From an uncultured Bacteroidaceae bacterium (GTDB taxonomy: Bacteria > Bacteroidota > Bacteroidia > Bacteroidales > Bacteroidaceae), in NCBI GenBank assembly GCA_905233765.1, contig CAJOCU010000021.1, positions 1 to 38,366 on the forward strand: DNA of 38,366 nucleotides, written 5' to 3'. The position numbers and the translations under genes are program-made. Shown in pieces: positions 1 to 7,878 of this stretch. Within the stretch, counting starts at the first letter, position 1. The number at the start of each line of letters is the position of its first letter. The notes below the pieces were generated by a model. That model was not told the DNA's origin. It worked only from the letters and a program-made list of their open reading frames with translations, and searched no databases.

Positions 1-126
1 GTGGATGCAGTTCATGGTGAAGGACGTGTGGAACAAGCGCCTATCTACGACCTTGGCGGCCGCCGGCTTGACACACTCCGAAAGGGCATCAATATCGTGG
101 GCGGCAAGAAGGTGATGGTGAGGTGA
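1..126 (+). CDS. C-terminal tail of a secreted protein (partial, cut by left edge)
   Basis: Frame 1 is open from the first base to a TGA at 124-126, giving 41 residues that end in IYDLGGRRLDTLRKG-INIV-GGKKVMVR. This is the same kind of short C-terminal tail seen on the secreted proteins ending at 7856, 10748 and 30207: a (Y/F)DLxGR motif, a variable linker, then KG(I)xI and a basic GKKVxVR/K end. The body of the protein lies outside the window, so its function is unknown. A T9SS-type or other surface-anchoring signal is possible, but that is an inference. A hairpin terminator follows directly. Confidence 0.7.
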   Translation: MDAVHGEGRVEQAPIYDLGGRRLDTLRKGINIVGGKKVMVR

Positions 127-143
127 GTGAAACAGAATTCAAT

Positions 144-186
144 CCCAAGTGCCCGCCCCCTCGCGGGTCGGGCTCTTTCGTGTTTC
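144..186 (+). terminator. Hairpin terminator, degenerate copy of the one at 3608-3650
   Basis: The inverted arms GCCCG-CCCC (151-159) and GGGTCGGGC (165-173) can pair with one mismatch and are followed by TCTTTCGTGTTT. The surrounding ~65 bp align with 3608-3672: both have CAAGTGCCCG, then a GTCGGGC arm, then GTTTC-ATGT and a final TTGATT. The same terminator unit therefore follows two secreted-protein genes. Confidence 0.6.
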
Positions 187-332
187 CATGTCCTGATTCG
201 GTTGATTTAGCCGCCGGAGGGTTCGTAGGGTTTTCCGCAAAAGTTTTTTGCGCGGACACGCATTAAGGACTTTTTTTCACTCTTTCAGAAGAAAAATTGT
301 ACATCGTACATCGGTACATCGTAAATAATCAT
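187..332. other. Intergenic stretch with ACATCG oligo repeats
   Basis: No gene is visible. Bases 299-324 contain three near-copies of GTACATCG / GTACATCGTAAAT. The same kind of oligonucleotide recurs at 7743-7765 and 10617-10637 inside coding sequence. The segment ends at the promoter -7 box at 333. Confidence 0.5.
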
Positions 333-340
333 TATCTTTG
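333..340 (+). promoter_or_regulatory. Bacteroidetes -7 box TATCTTTG
   Basis: TATCTTTG fits TAnnTTTG and lies 38 bp before the ATG at 379. No clear TTTG lies 19-21 bp upstream, because that position is filled by the ACATCG repeats. Confidence 0.55.
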
Positions 341-378
341 CCCCCGAAAGTTATTGATTAACGCACAATTATGGCCCT

Positions 379-839
379 ATGAGAAAAATACTATTCCTAA
401 TGCTGGCGCTGGTGCTAGCGCACAAGAGCGTACTCCCCGCCTCGTGGTGTGGCAGAAGTCGGGTGAGAAAGTGTATTTCAAGCTGGCCGATTTGCCCGAA
501 ACGACTTTCGAGGATGGTCTGCTGATTATCAAGACACGGAACGCTACCGCAGAGTACCAATTATCCAACATTCTGCGCTACACCTATGAAGGTGTGCCGG
601 ACGGTGTGGAGTTATTACCCAACGAGCGCTCCGTTGTCGTCAATGAAAAGGGTGACGCCGTGACCTTCCAGGGTTTGCGCGATGGCACTGTCGCCAGCCT
701 ATACACGGCCGGTGGCGTATTGTTGGAACAGCGCACGGCTGCTGACGGACAACCCATCTCATTCTCCATTAAGAACCGCCCCCGTGGCGTGTATATTGCG
801 AAAGCCGGAACAGAAACCATTAAACTGATGAAGCCATGA
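379..839 (+). pseudogene. Secreted hypothetical protein, signal peptide and body in different frames
   Basis: From ATG 379 the sequence reads a textbook signal peptide, MRKILFLMLALVLA. The rest of the protein (from AQERTPRLVVWQKSGEKVYF, base 420 on) is read in another frame and runs to the TGA at 837-839. The body includes the pattern VVWQKSGEKVYFKLADLP and ends RGVYIAKAGTETIKLMKP. One missing base between about 379 and 420 would restore a normal secreted protein of ~150 residues. The only in-frame alternative start is TTG 297, upstream of the promoter and without a signal peptide, which is unlikely. The cause may be a real inactivating mutation or a base-call error in the repetitive GCGCTGGTGCTAGCG stretch. 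The gene overlaps the next by ATGA (836-839), so the two look translationally coupled. Function is unknown; the VVWQKSGEKVYF family is, from memory, common in Prevotella beside genes like the next one. Confidence 0.7.
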
Positions 840-3586
840 GAAAGATTTATTTTTCACTTTTCATTCTTTCGCTGTTCACTTCTGCGGCATTAGCGCAATC
901 CGAGAACGCGGCATTCTACATCTACCAGAAGGGCGGGCGCGTGAACGGCTTCTTCTATGACGAGGTGGAGAAGATAACGTACTCTTATTATGACACTCGC
1001 GGCATAGAGTATGACGAATACATGTCTCAGGAGGTGGTAACGGCGGACAGCACCTATCGCTTCCTGCTCTCGGACATTGACAGCATCGGTTTCGTGCAGC
1101 CGGAAATCAAGTATGATCCAAGAGTGCGCTATATTACTCATAGTGGGCATTGGGCTATGCCTACAGACCCGTTGCAGTCTGATGCTTATCATTGGAGCCG
1201 CGATCCCAGTGATATGACCATAGAGTTCATAAATTGGCCTGAAGTATTTGGAATGGGGCCAATCAAAGAGAAGAACTATCCACGGGTTGGTGATATCTTT
1301 GTCGATTTCGATGTGGATTATGGATTCGCGTGGGAAGTCATCAAGGTGGAGAAAACGGAAAGAGGCCTAATAGCTTATTTTAAGGACATCGAGGACATTA
1401 ACGATGTTTTCCAACAGCTCGTTTCCGTAGAGCAATACGGTTATGATGATGGTGGTAATATGGTTAAGCGCCGCGTGGCCGGGCATCCCGAAATGAACAT
1501 CGGTCAGTTCCCGAATAAAGCCAAGGGCAAGTTTGAGGGCGATGTCTTCAACTTTAGCCTCAACGGCCATTTCCCCTTGTACAATGGCGACGACCTCACC
1601 GTCTCTATCGATCCAAGCTTAAAAGGAAAGGTTCATGTGCGGGCGGACTATAACATTCCCCTTCTTGGTTCCAAGTATATCGGCATCACTACGCGCTTAG
1701 ACTTGGGCGTACAAACAGGCTTCACCATAGATGGCAAGCTTGCCGAAGCGAAGAAGGGTGGCTTTGGGACCTATACCAAGATTCCGCTGCCGGCAACGAC
1801 CCCTATAATGGTTCTCGATTTAGGTCCCGACGGGTTCATTCGTGGACAGGCCGATGTGAAATTCGCGGCTACCTCTCCCGAATCCAAGGGCAGCATTTGG
1901 TGTAAGTTGGAAATCAAAGACTGGTGGCCGTATCTCGATTGCGGAGTTGGCAACCCCGATGAGACAGTTGCCGATCCGACGTCCCCACCCCCCGCCAGCA
2001 CCTATCAGATGGAGCTCAGTGGATGGGTGCAAGGTGGTTGTAATTTCCCCATGAAGTTCGCCAGCCTGCCCATCATGAAGAAAATCTTCAATGCCACCAT
2101 CGGCGGCGAATGGTTCATCGGTCCCAAGCTGTCGGGCTCCATCGCCTTTGACTTCACGACTCCCGTGTGGAACGACGATGCTATGTATAACCAAATGAAG
2201 AACGCGAAAATCTCCATGTCGTTGTTGGATGCTGACTATGAAATCTCTGCCGATGTGGAATCCGTGTTCAGCTCGCGCAAAAAGTGGACGTTGGCCGATG
2301 GCACTTTCACTCTGTTTTCGCCTATGGAATTAAGCATTGTGCCCGAATTCGGCGACTGTGTGGAATATGACGAAGAACGTGAGATGACCTATAATGGTGA
2401 ACTGCAAAAGGTGCCATGTAAGGTGTTCGCTTTCGAGCCAAAAGGCGGTGTCTTCAGGCCCATTACGGTCGGTGTCATTTGTATTGAACTGGATGAAAAC
2501 GGCAACGAGTTTACATGGGCACAAATATCAGAACGTCAACAACCATATTTCCAATCAGAACTGTCGGGCGAACACACAAAGGACACATGGCCAGAACTGG
2601 TGAGAAGTTTTTACAAGGGCGTACCAGGCTATTCTTGGAGGGGTGGTAAATACAGAATGCGTCCTTATGTGGAAATCTTCAACAAAAGGTATGTAGCTTC
2701 CCCGTCCTACGACTATGAAGAAAAGCCCTATTTGAAGGCCAGCTCGGACACCCTTTACATTGAATATAATGGAGAAGCGAAAACGCCCGTCACGCTCGAA
2801 GGTGTTTGCGACGAGATTTTCGGATACGATGATCACTTGCCTGGCACATCAGACAAATTCCCCGATTGGATAAAAATAACTAATGGAGGTGACGGCAAGT
2901 TCGAGATTTCGCTTGATGCCAAGAAGTTCAAAGAATTGTATGGATATAACAACGCCCCCGGCGACACCCTCATCACGAGAACGTCATATATGGGTACAGG
3001 AAAATGGAATGAGTACGAAATTTCTTCTGCTGGTCTGACCCTCGTCATGGCCATCCTACCCAATGAATCCATCAATCCTGTTGAGACTATTGTTGAGAGT
3101 GGCTACATTCCCAGCGTCAATACTGAGAGTTTCACCTATATATATCCGAAGGGTTTTCCCGTACTGAAAAGCGACTTCAAGCGCAATGAGAATAACAAGG
3201 GGTGGCATTGCACCATCACCAGCGACGAAGACCGTAACTTCAAGATGGAATATGACATCGTGTCGCCATTTTCAGCCGAAGCAATCGAATATCCACGTCG
3301 TTTTTACGTGAGAAACGGAACGCTCACATGGAACTGGAGAGAGATTCGAAGCAAAGGTGATATAGACCACACCCTTGACTGTTCGCTTACGTGTACATTC
3401 GATAGTTCAAGCGATAACAGCCACGATTTTTATTTGAGCAATATGAAAGATGGATCGGTAAAACCATATTTAGCTGTCAAGAAAACTACCTTCACTGTGA
3501 GCGAGGACGGTGGTCCGGAACATACTGCTGAGTCCAATTCAGCTCCCAGCCTGACCATCTGCTTCCCTGAATATTACGACCAATAG
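836..3586 (+). CDS. Large secreted hypothetical protein (916 aa)
   Basis: It starts with MRKIYFSLFILSLFTSAALAQ, a clear signal peptide cut after ALA. Residues ~22-90 form a module I recognise from many Bacteroidales secreted proteins: AFYIYQKGGRVNGFFYDEVEKI, then TADSTYRFLLSDIDSIGF and QPE. The remaining ~820 residues are beta-rich and show no family I can name. There is no DLxGR tail; the protein ends FPEYYDQ. The ATG overlaps the stop of the upstream gene (ATGA), so the pair is one transcription unit. A strong hairpin terminator follows at 3608. Base composition is AT-richer than the housekeeping genes further right. Function is unknown. An extracellular or surface role follows from the signal peptide. 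Confidence 0.8.
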   Translation: MRKIYFSLFILSLFTSAALAQSENAAFYIYQKGGRVNGFFYDEVEKITYSYYDTRGIEYDEYMSQEVVTADSTYRFLLSDIDSIGFVQPEIKYDPRVRYITHSGHWAMPTDPLQSDAYHWSRDPSDMTIEFINWPEVFGMGPIKEKNYPRVGDIFVDFDVDYGFAWEVIKVEKTERGLIAYFKDIEDINDVFQQLVSVEQYGYDDGGNMVKRRVAGHPEMNIGQFPNKAKGKFEGDVFNFSLNGHFPLYNGDDLTVSIDPSLKGKVHVRADYNIPLLGSKYIGITTRLDLGVQTGFTIDGKLAEAKKGGFGTYTKIPLPATTPIMVLDLGPDGFIRGQADVKFAATSPESKGSIWCKLEIKDWWPYLDCGVGNPDETVADPTSPPPASTYQMELSGWVQGGCNFPMKFASLPIMKKIFNATIGGEWFIGPKLSGSIAFDFTTPVWNDDAMYNQMKNAKISMSLLDADYEISADVESVFSSRKKWTLADGTFTLFSPMELSIVPEFGDCVEYDEEREMTYNGELQKVPCKVFAFEPKGGVFRPITVGVICIELDENGNEFTWAQISERQQPYFQSELSGEHTKDTWPELVRSFYKGVPGYSWRGGKYRMRPYVEIFNKRYVASPSYDYEEKPYLKASSDTLYIEYNGEAKTPVTLEGVCDEIFGYDDHLPGTSDKFPDWIKITNGGDGKFEISLDAKKFKELYGYNNAPGDTLITRTSYMGTGKWNEYEISSAGLTLVMAILPNESINPVETIVESGYIPSVNTESFTYIYPKGFPVLKSDFKRNENNKGWHCTITSDEDRNFKMEYDIVSPFSAEAIEYPRRFYVRNGTLTWNWREIRSKGDIDHTLDCSLTCTFDSSSDNSHDFYLSNMKDGSVKPYLAVKKTTFTVSEDGGPEHTAESNSAPSLTICFPEYYDQ

Positions 3587-3607
3587 CTATCCATCAACTC
3601 TATAATC

Positions 3608-3650
3608 GCAAGTGCCCGACCCCTCATCAAGGTCGGGCACTTGCATGTTT
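3608..3650 (+). terminator. Strong hairpin terminator
   Basis: Perfect 14-bp arms GCAAGTGCCCGACC (3608-3621) and GGTCGGGCACTTGC (3631-3644) enclose a 9-base loop and are followed by ATGTTTCT. It ends the two-gene unit 379-3586 and is the better copy of the unit at 144-186. Confidence 0.8.
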
Positions 3651-3674
3651 CTATGTGCTGCTTCTGTTGATTAG

Positions 3675-3698
3675 CAAAAAAAGGAGGGAAAAGTTTGG
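3675..3698 (+). promoter_or_regulatory. Conserved AAAAAAGGAGGG-AAAGTTTGG box
   Basis: This ~22-bp block matches the block at 10900-10922 with one mismatch. At 10900 it holds the -33 TTTG of the promoter of the truncated WYL gene. Here the TTTG (3694-3697) is present but no TACCTTTG follows at N20, so the promoter appears broken by the junction that created the remnants downstream. Confidence 0.5.
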
Positions 3699-3708
3699 CG
3701 GATATTGA

Positions 3709-3867
3709 AATTTCAGCCATCCTGTTGGTACATTTAAAGAGTCCGTCAGGGCTTACCGCAAATACAAGAAAGAGTGGAGGGCCAAGATGGAAGTGAAGTT
3801 GGCCAAGATGGAAGAAGAAATATTGCAGGCGAAAGCAGACCCGTTCTACAAAGTAGAAGCTGTATGA
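3709..3867 (+). pseudogene. Start-less remnant of a small basic protein
   Basis: The frame is open from after a TGA (3706-3708) to a TGA at 3865-3867 and encodes 52 residues with no usable start. The sequence includes GTFKESVRAYRKYKKEWRAK and then LAKMEEEILQAKADPFYKVEAV. It is charged, helical and coiled-coil-like. It overlaps the next remnant by ATGA, the layout of a genuine two-gene operon, so it reads as the 3' end of a real gene whose 5' part is gone. I do not recognise the family. Confidence 0.45.
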
Positions 3868-4109
3868 ACCCGCTTGATTCAGAGCGCCTTTTCTTGAGCT
3901 GCCCGTATCCGGTCAAGCAGGACGGCGACGAGTACACGTTCAAGACAGACTACGACATCGTGTATTCTGTGGACTTCAAGGAGGAACCGACGTTCTCTCC
4001 GATACCTGCCTATTGGTTCGACCTTACGAACCTTACTCACAAGGCATCGTATAACGTACAAAAATCATTACCCGCTACACCCTATGGAGCATCGCCCGAT
4101 GCCCTATAG
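3864..4109 (+). pseudogene. Truncated DUF6169-like protein
   Basis: ATG 3864 opens MNPLDSERLFLSCPYPVKQD, continuing with YTFKTDYDIVYSVDFKEEPTFSPIPAYWFDLTN. I recall this as the N-terminus of a ~150-residue Bacteroidetes hypothetical family (DUF6169, from memory) often found on mobile elements. Homology ends near residue 60 (after THKAS). The last ~20 codons are supplied by the hairpin sequence that follows, and the stop at 4107-4109 lies inside that hairpin. The protein is therefore about half length and probably non-functional. Confidence 0.5.
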
Positions 4110-4140
4110 GGTGTAGCCATTTTCTCCATAGGGCGTTTTT
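4074..4140 (+). terminator. Compound hairpin with mutually exclusive stems and T-run
   Basis: Three pairings compete. GCTACACCCTAT (4074-4085) pairs with ATAGGGTGTAGC (4106-4117) around a perfect GCATCG/CGATGC hairpin (4089-4102). CCCTATGGAG (4080-4089) pairs with CTCCATAGGG (4124-4133). GCCCTAT (4101-4107) pairs with ATAGGGC (4128-4134), which is directly followed by GTTTTT and so forms an intrinsic terminator. The layout resembles a terminator/antiterminator switch. The simplest role is to end the remnant operon. Confidence 0.5.
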
Positions 4141-4166
4141 AGACCTCTTCTGCGGAGGGCGGATAG

Positions 4167-4314
4167 TTTTCACTGGCGATAAAGAGGGGTAAGTGGTGAG
4201 ATTTCCATGGGTGGGTGGGAGCGAAAAGGAGCTAAAGGATTAAGAAATAGGGGTGTTAGACTTTTCTGTGGCGTTGCCATTTTTCCATGGGGTAAACGAT
4301 ACAACCTATGAAAA
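4167..4314 (+). promoter_or_regulatory. Operator region of the TPR/HTH regulator gene
   Basis: It contains a degenerate TTTTCACTGGCGATAA (4167-4182), one TTTCCATGGG (4202-4211), and the pair TTTCCATGGG (4282-4291) / CCTATGAAAA (4305-4314). The last pair forms an imperfect dyad just upstream of the -7 box. The same elements, in the same order and with identical spacing for the proximal pair, lie upstream of the fucosidase gene at 8030-8161. They are the likely binding sites of a shared regulator, possibly the product of gene 4354 itself. Confidence 0.55.
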
Positions 4315-4321
4315 AATGGTG

Positions 4322-4329
4322 TACCTTTG
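4322..4329 (+). promoter_or_regulatory. -7 box TACCTTTG of regulator gene
   Basis: TACCTTTG lies 24 bp before ATG 4354. Twenty bases upstream the sequence is GATACAACC rather than TTTG, so there is no canonical -33. This suggests a promoter that needs an activator. Confidence 0.65.
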
Positions 4330-4353
4330 CAGCAGAAATCTTAACAAAACGAT

Positions 4354-5745
4354 ATGAAAACCTGTCGGCTCCTCTTTTTATCGCTTCTCATGCTGTCCTT
4401 CATGGCCTGTCACAGAGACAACGCTACACGTGAGGTGCAGCGCGATGCCCGCTCATGCTTCGAGCAGGGCCTCGCAGCCCTCGACAGCGACAGCGTGAGG
4501 AATGGTGAGCTGCTGCTGAATGAGGCTATTCGGTTGGCAAACAAGGAGAAGGACTGGCATACGATGTATCTGGCGCAGCAGCGGCTGGCGGAGTCTCTGG
4601 CATGGGGTAACAGCAAGGCGGCGCTGGAGATGGCTAAGCAGGCGCTGACGACCTACGAGCAACATCCCGACGATGAACGGAACCATATTATGTTATTGGA
4701 TTACGCGGGCACGTACGCGTCGCAGGTGGTATTTCACGAAAACAACGATTTCACCGAGGCTTTGGCCTATACGCAACGGGCTTATGAGCTGGCCGACAGT
4801 CTGGGTGATGCCGAACTGCTCTGCGAGACGCTGACGAGCTTGGCCAACATCCATTGGGGTGCCGATGACTTCCTGGCAGCGCTGCGTTACGCACGTGCTG
4901 CCGAACGCTTGGCACCCGAGCATCTGCTGTCAGCGACCTTGCAGGTGCTGGCGCGCTGTCTGGTCAGTTGCGACTCGCTGGCGGCGGCCGAGGCCGTGTA
5001 TCGCCGTATGCAGCCGGGCGACGACCTGCAGGCAGCGTATATCGTGCAGAGCAATCTGGCGAAGCTGGCCCTGCACCGCCACGATATAGAAGCGGCAGAG
5101 GAGGCCATTGACGAGGCCTTTAGCTATGCCGAGGAACTCTACTATAAGGCCTTGCAGCAGAAGGATGACTACTACCAGACGGCGCTGCGGCAGGAACGCG
5201 AGAATGAGCGCCTGCGCTACACAGAGCTGCTGCAGCGCTTGGCACTGTGGGGCGGGCTGGCTTTGGTTGCCCTCATCGCCATCGCCACCTATGTCATTAT
5301 CCGCGGACGTCTGCGTACGCGCGAACTGCTGCACCGGCAGGAGATGGCAGCACAACAGGAACAGCTGCGCCAGCGCGACAGCATGATCCATTTCCTGCAG
5401 GACTTCATCCTGGAACGCTGTGACGTGGTGCAGAAATTGGGCGAGAGTGCCGACCGCCACATCAATATCTCTGCCCACGAATGGGAGGAGGTGGAACACA
5501 CGCTCAACGCCATCGACGGCAACCGCTTCACACGTCTGCGCGCCCGCTACACAGAATTAAAGGAAGAGGACGTCCGCCTCTGCATCCTCATCCGCCTGGG
5601 CCTCACCAACCGCGCCATCGGCAACATCTACGGCATCAGCATCTCTGCCGTGCAGCACCGCAAACTCAAACTCAAGAAGGAAGCCTTCGGAGAGGACGAT
5701 CCCGAGACAACGCTGGAGCAAGTGCTCGAAACCCTGAATGATTAA
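4354..5745 (+). CDS. Membrane-spanning TPR regulator with C-terminal helix-turn-helix
   Basis: 463 residues. Residues 1-19 form a lipoprotein-type signal ending LSFMAC (Cys19). Residues ~30-270 are TPR-like helical pairs rich in A/L/Y (for example LEMAKQALTTYEQHP, FTEALAYTQRAYELADSLGD). A transmembrane helix lies at ~297-317 (LALWGGLALVALIAIATYVI). It is followed by a charged coiled coil (~320-360) and a LuxR-like DNA-binding domain at ~400-445 (EEDVRLCILIRLGLTNRAIG, then IYGISISAVQHRKLKLKK). This layout, a periplasmic TPR sensor, one membrane pass and a cytoplasmic HTH, is a known Bacteroidetes one-component regulator type. The ligand is unknown. The next gene follows after 17 bp and is probably co-transcribed. 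The shared upstream elements suggest it acts on its own promoter and that of the fucosidase. Confidence 0.75.
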   Translation: MKTCRLLFLSLLMLSFMACHRDNATREVQRDARSCFEQGLAALDSDSVRNGELLLNEAIRLANKEKDWHTMYLAQQRLAESLAWGNSKAALEMAKQALTTYEQHPDDERNHIMLLDYAGTYASQVVFHENNDFTEALAYTQRAYELADSLGDAELLCETLTSLANIHWGADDFLAALRYARAAERLAPEHLLSATLQVLARCLVSCDSLAAAEAVYRRMQPGDDLQAAYIVQSNLAKLALHRHDIEAAEEAIDEAFSYAEELYYKALQQKDDYYQTALRQERENERLRYTELLQRLALWGGLALVALIAIATYVIIRGRLRTRELLHRQEMAAQQEQLRQRDSMIHFLQDFILERCDVVQKLGESADRHINISAHEWEEVEHTLNAIDGNRFTRLRARYTELKEEDVRLCILIRLGLTNRAIGNIYGISISAVQHRKLKLKKEAFGEDDPETTLEQVLETLND

Positions 5746-5762
5746 CTTCAAACCATACGACT

Positions 5763-7856
5763 ATGAAACGACTACTTTTAGCTATCATTGGCCTGCTTGC
5801 CATTGGTATTCAAGCGCAAAATTATCATCCTTTTGTTGAACGAGGGAAGCGCTGGCATGTACACGGATTTAATATGGGGAGTGACCACACGGTGACCGAT
5901 TACTATTTTTCTCTTGATAAGCTTTTATTTGAGAGAAACGGACACAGCTACGAAGAAATGCGTTCAAAAACGGAGGATGGAGAGGATAAACATATAGGCT
6001 GGTTCCGCGAAGAGAACCGACGTGTCTATATGTACAATGAGGAGGAGGACAAGGAAGTTCTTACGTATGACTTCTCGCTCAAGGAGGGCGATAGATTTGA
6101 GCCGGAATACGGCGATTTTGAACATTGCGAAGTCACTAAGATTGATTACCTCATGGTATATGGAGACTCTCTGAAAGTCATTAACTTTGAGGCGAATGAA
6201 AAGACGAGCGATGTCCTTTGGCGGGTTCAAGGTAAATGGATTGAGGGAATCGGTAGTGAGATGAACCCCTTAGACGGATTATTCTCGCATAGTGCCCCGA
6301 ATTCGTGGAGCTACTATCTGGCCTATGTGGCTGGAAACACATATCTGCCTTTCTCCTTCGGTATTCCATATAATGGCTGGTGGGGACAGGACTTAGCAAG
6401 GGGAGAGGAAGATCAGGACTATGCGAGAACACATTCCTTCAATGAAAACGATTTGCACTATGAACTCGTCCCTGACCCCGTGCACGACGCGTATGCGCTT
6501 CATGTATCTGGCATCATGTGGCTGTATTGTGGAGGCGATCTTTACACCTATTGTAGAAGAGAACGTACAGAGGACATTTCTGCTTATAAGCTATACCTTC
6601 AGGTAGATGTGCCTGGAGAAGTCACTACCTGCAAGAGCCCCTATCACGTTAACTTATCCTTCCCCTTCTTCCTGGCAGAACATAAATATATCGTTGTGGA
6701 TGAGCGTGGCGAGCACCCAGTTGCCGCCAGGGGAACTCCTTATCGCCGCTTCGTTGAAGAGGGCAAGGTGTGGAAGGTGGGATGGTTCCCAGCGGCTGTC
6801 AACACGGCCCAGAAATTGGATTCTTACTATTTCGATGGTGATTCAATTATCATTGATGGAAAAGTCTGTTATAAGATGAGATGCCGTCATGAGGCCAATG
6901 AGCGGTGGGGTAATCCTGAACCTTGGTCAGAATATGTAGGTGCTTTTTACGAAGATGGGCGCAAGGTGTTCTGTGTATTCCCTGACAAACAGGAGCTTGA
7001 ACTTCTTTATGACTTCGAGTCCAACATCGGCGACACCATTCAGGTGTATGGAGGAGTTGGAGCAAGTGATTTTCCCACGGTATCATGTATCATTTCTAAA
7101 AGGCAACATTTAAACAATGAATGCTTCAAGGGAGGTGTTACGTATGTTGATGTAGAAGAACCGGTATGGGACAACGAAACACAGATAATCATCAACAAGT
7201 ACAATCATGATGATCCTAACTGCTGGATGGAAGGCGTGGGCTCAACAACTCCTTTCGACAATATCATGTTCTCAGGTTGGGCCGGAAACTATTATGGATT
7301 GATGTCCTGTACGGTCGGTGATGAGGTTCTCTACTATAATCCCTATCTCAAGGATGGAGTCACCCAGCCCGATGAGGCTCAGGTGAAGAAACATTGGATG
7401 GACTTCACGCATATCAAGAAGCCACGGCCGAAAGCACCGTCGCGCGTGGGAACTGCTGACGAGGATGAGGAGAACCTGACGGGTGAATACTCGGTCAAGC
7501 AGCTCTTCGTGAATCTCAAGATCCTCTCGGGAACGTATGCCGTTACGCTGAAGGACGCAGCAGACAATGTGGTCTATCGCAGGGACGTGCAGACGAGCAG
7601 CACCATCGCCCTCACCTCCGACCTGACGAAGTACCCCGAGGGCACCTACACCCTCATTGTGGAAAACAGCGACGAGCAATACACGGCCACGCTCACCCTG
7701 CCCCTTGACGACACCGCCGTCCGCGACCTCCCCTCAGACCCAATCGTACATCGTAAATCCGTAAATGGTAATTTCTTTGACCTTTCCGGCCGCCCCCTCT
7801 CTACTCCGCCCGCCAAAGGTATCTATATCCGCGATGGTAAGAAGGTGGTGAGGTAG
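5763..7856 (+). CDS. Secreted duplicated-domain protein with C-terminal DLSGR tail (697 aa)
   Basis: Signal peptide MKRLLLAIIGLLAIGIQAQ. Two related modules follow. Module 1 (~20-195) begins YHPFVERGKRWHVHGF and includes YYFSLDKLLF, VLTYDFSLKEGDRF and WIEGIGSEMNPLDGLF. Module 2 (~325-535) begins YRRFVEEGKVWKVGWF and includes YYFDGDSIIIDGKVCYKM, ELLYDFESNIGDTI and CWMEGVGSTTPFDNIMF. Residues ~575-650 look like an Ig/FN3-type strand domain (FVNLKILSGTYAVTL, YPEGTYTLIVENSDEQYTAT). The tail is FDLSGRPLSTPPAKGIYIRDGKKVVR. I know this repeat type only as an unnamed Bacteroidetes secreted module. It lies 17 bp after the regulator gene, so it is likely the second gene of that operon. A terminator follows at 7879. 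Confidence 0.75.
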   Translation: MKRLLLAIIGLLAIGIQAQNYHPFVERGKRWHVHGFNMGSDHTVTDYYFSLDKLLFERNGHSYEEMRSKTEDGEDKHIGWFREENRRVYMYNEEEDKEVLTYDFSLKEGDRFEPEYGDFEHCEVTKIDYLMVYGDSLKVINFEANEKTSDVLWRVQGKWIEGIGSEMNPLDGLFSHSAPNSWSYYLAYVAGNTYLPFSFGIPYNGWWGQDLARGEEDQDYARTHSFNENDLHYELVPDPVHDAYALHVSGIMWLYCGGDLYTYCRRERTEDISAYKLYLQVDVPGEVTTCKSPYHVNLSFPFFLAEHKYIVVDERGEHPVAARGTPYRRFVEEGKVWKVGWFPAAVNTAQKLDSYYFDGDSIIIDGKVCYKMRCRHEANERWGNPEPWSEYVGAFYEDGRKVFCVFPDKQELELLYDFESNIGDTIQVYGGVGASDFPTVSCIISKRQHLNNECFKGGVTYVDVEEPVWDNETQIIINKYNHDDPNCWMEGVGSTTPFDNIMFSGWAGNYYGLMSCTVGDEVLYYNPYLKDGVTQPDEAQVKKHWMDFTHIKKPRPKAPSRVGTADEDEENLTGEYSVKQLFVNLKILSGTYAVTLKDAADNVVYRRDVQTSSTIALTSDLTKYPEGTYTLIVENSDEQYTATLTLPLDDTAVRDLPSDPIVHRKSVNGNFFDLSGRPLSTPPAKGIYIRDGKKVVR
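7713..7793 (+). repeat. 81-bp tail-coding repeat, copy A
   Basis: About 71 of 81 bases match copy B at 10584-10664. The first 26 bases (ACCGCCGTCCGCGACCTCCC plus CTCAGA) are identical. Both copies encode TAVRDLPSD, then VH..SVNG, then FDLSGR, in proteins that are otherwise unrelated. Confidence 0.8.
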
Positions 7857-7878
7857 GCGAGAGCAAGGTCCTTCGGCC

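Noticed and set aside
297..378. TTG 297 as the start of the first hypothetical gene
   Set aside because: It lies upstream of the -7 box at 333 and gives no signal peptide; the ATG 379 signal peptide is much more convincing despite the frame break.
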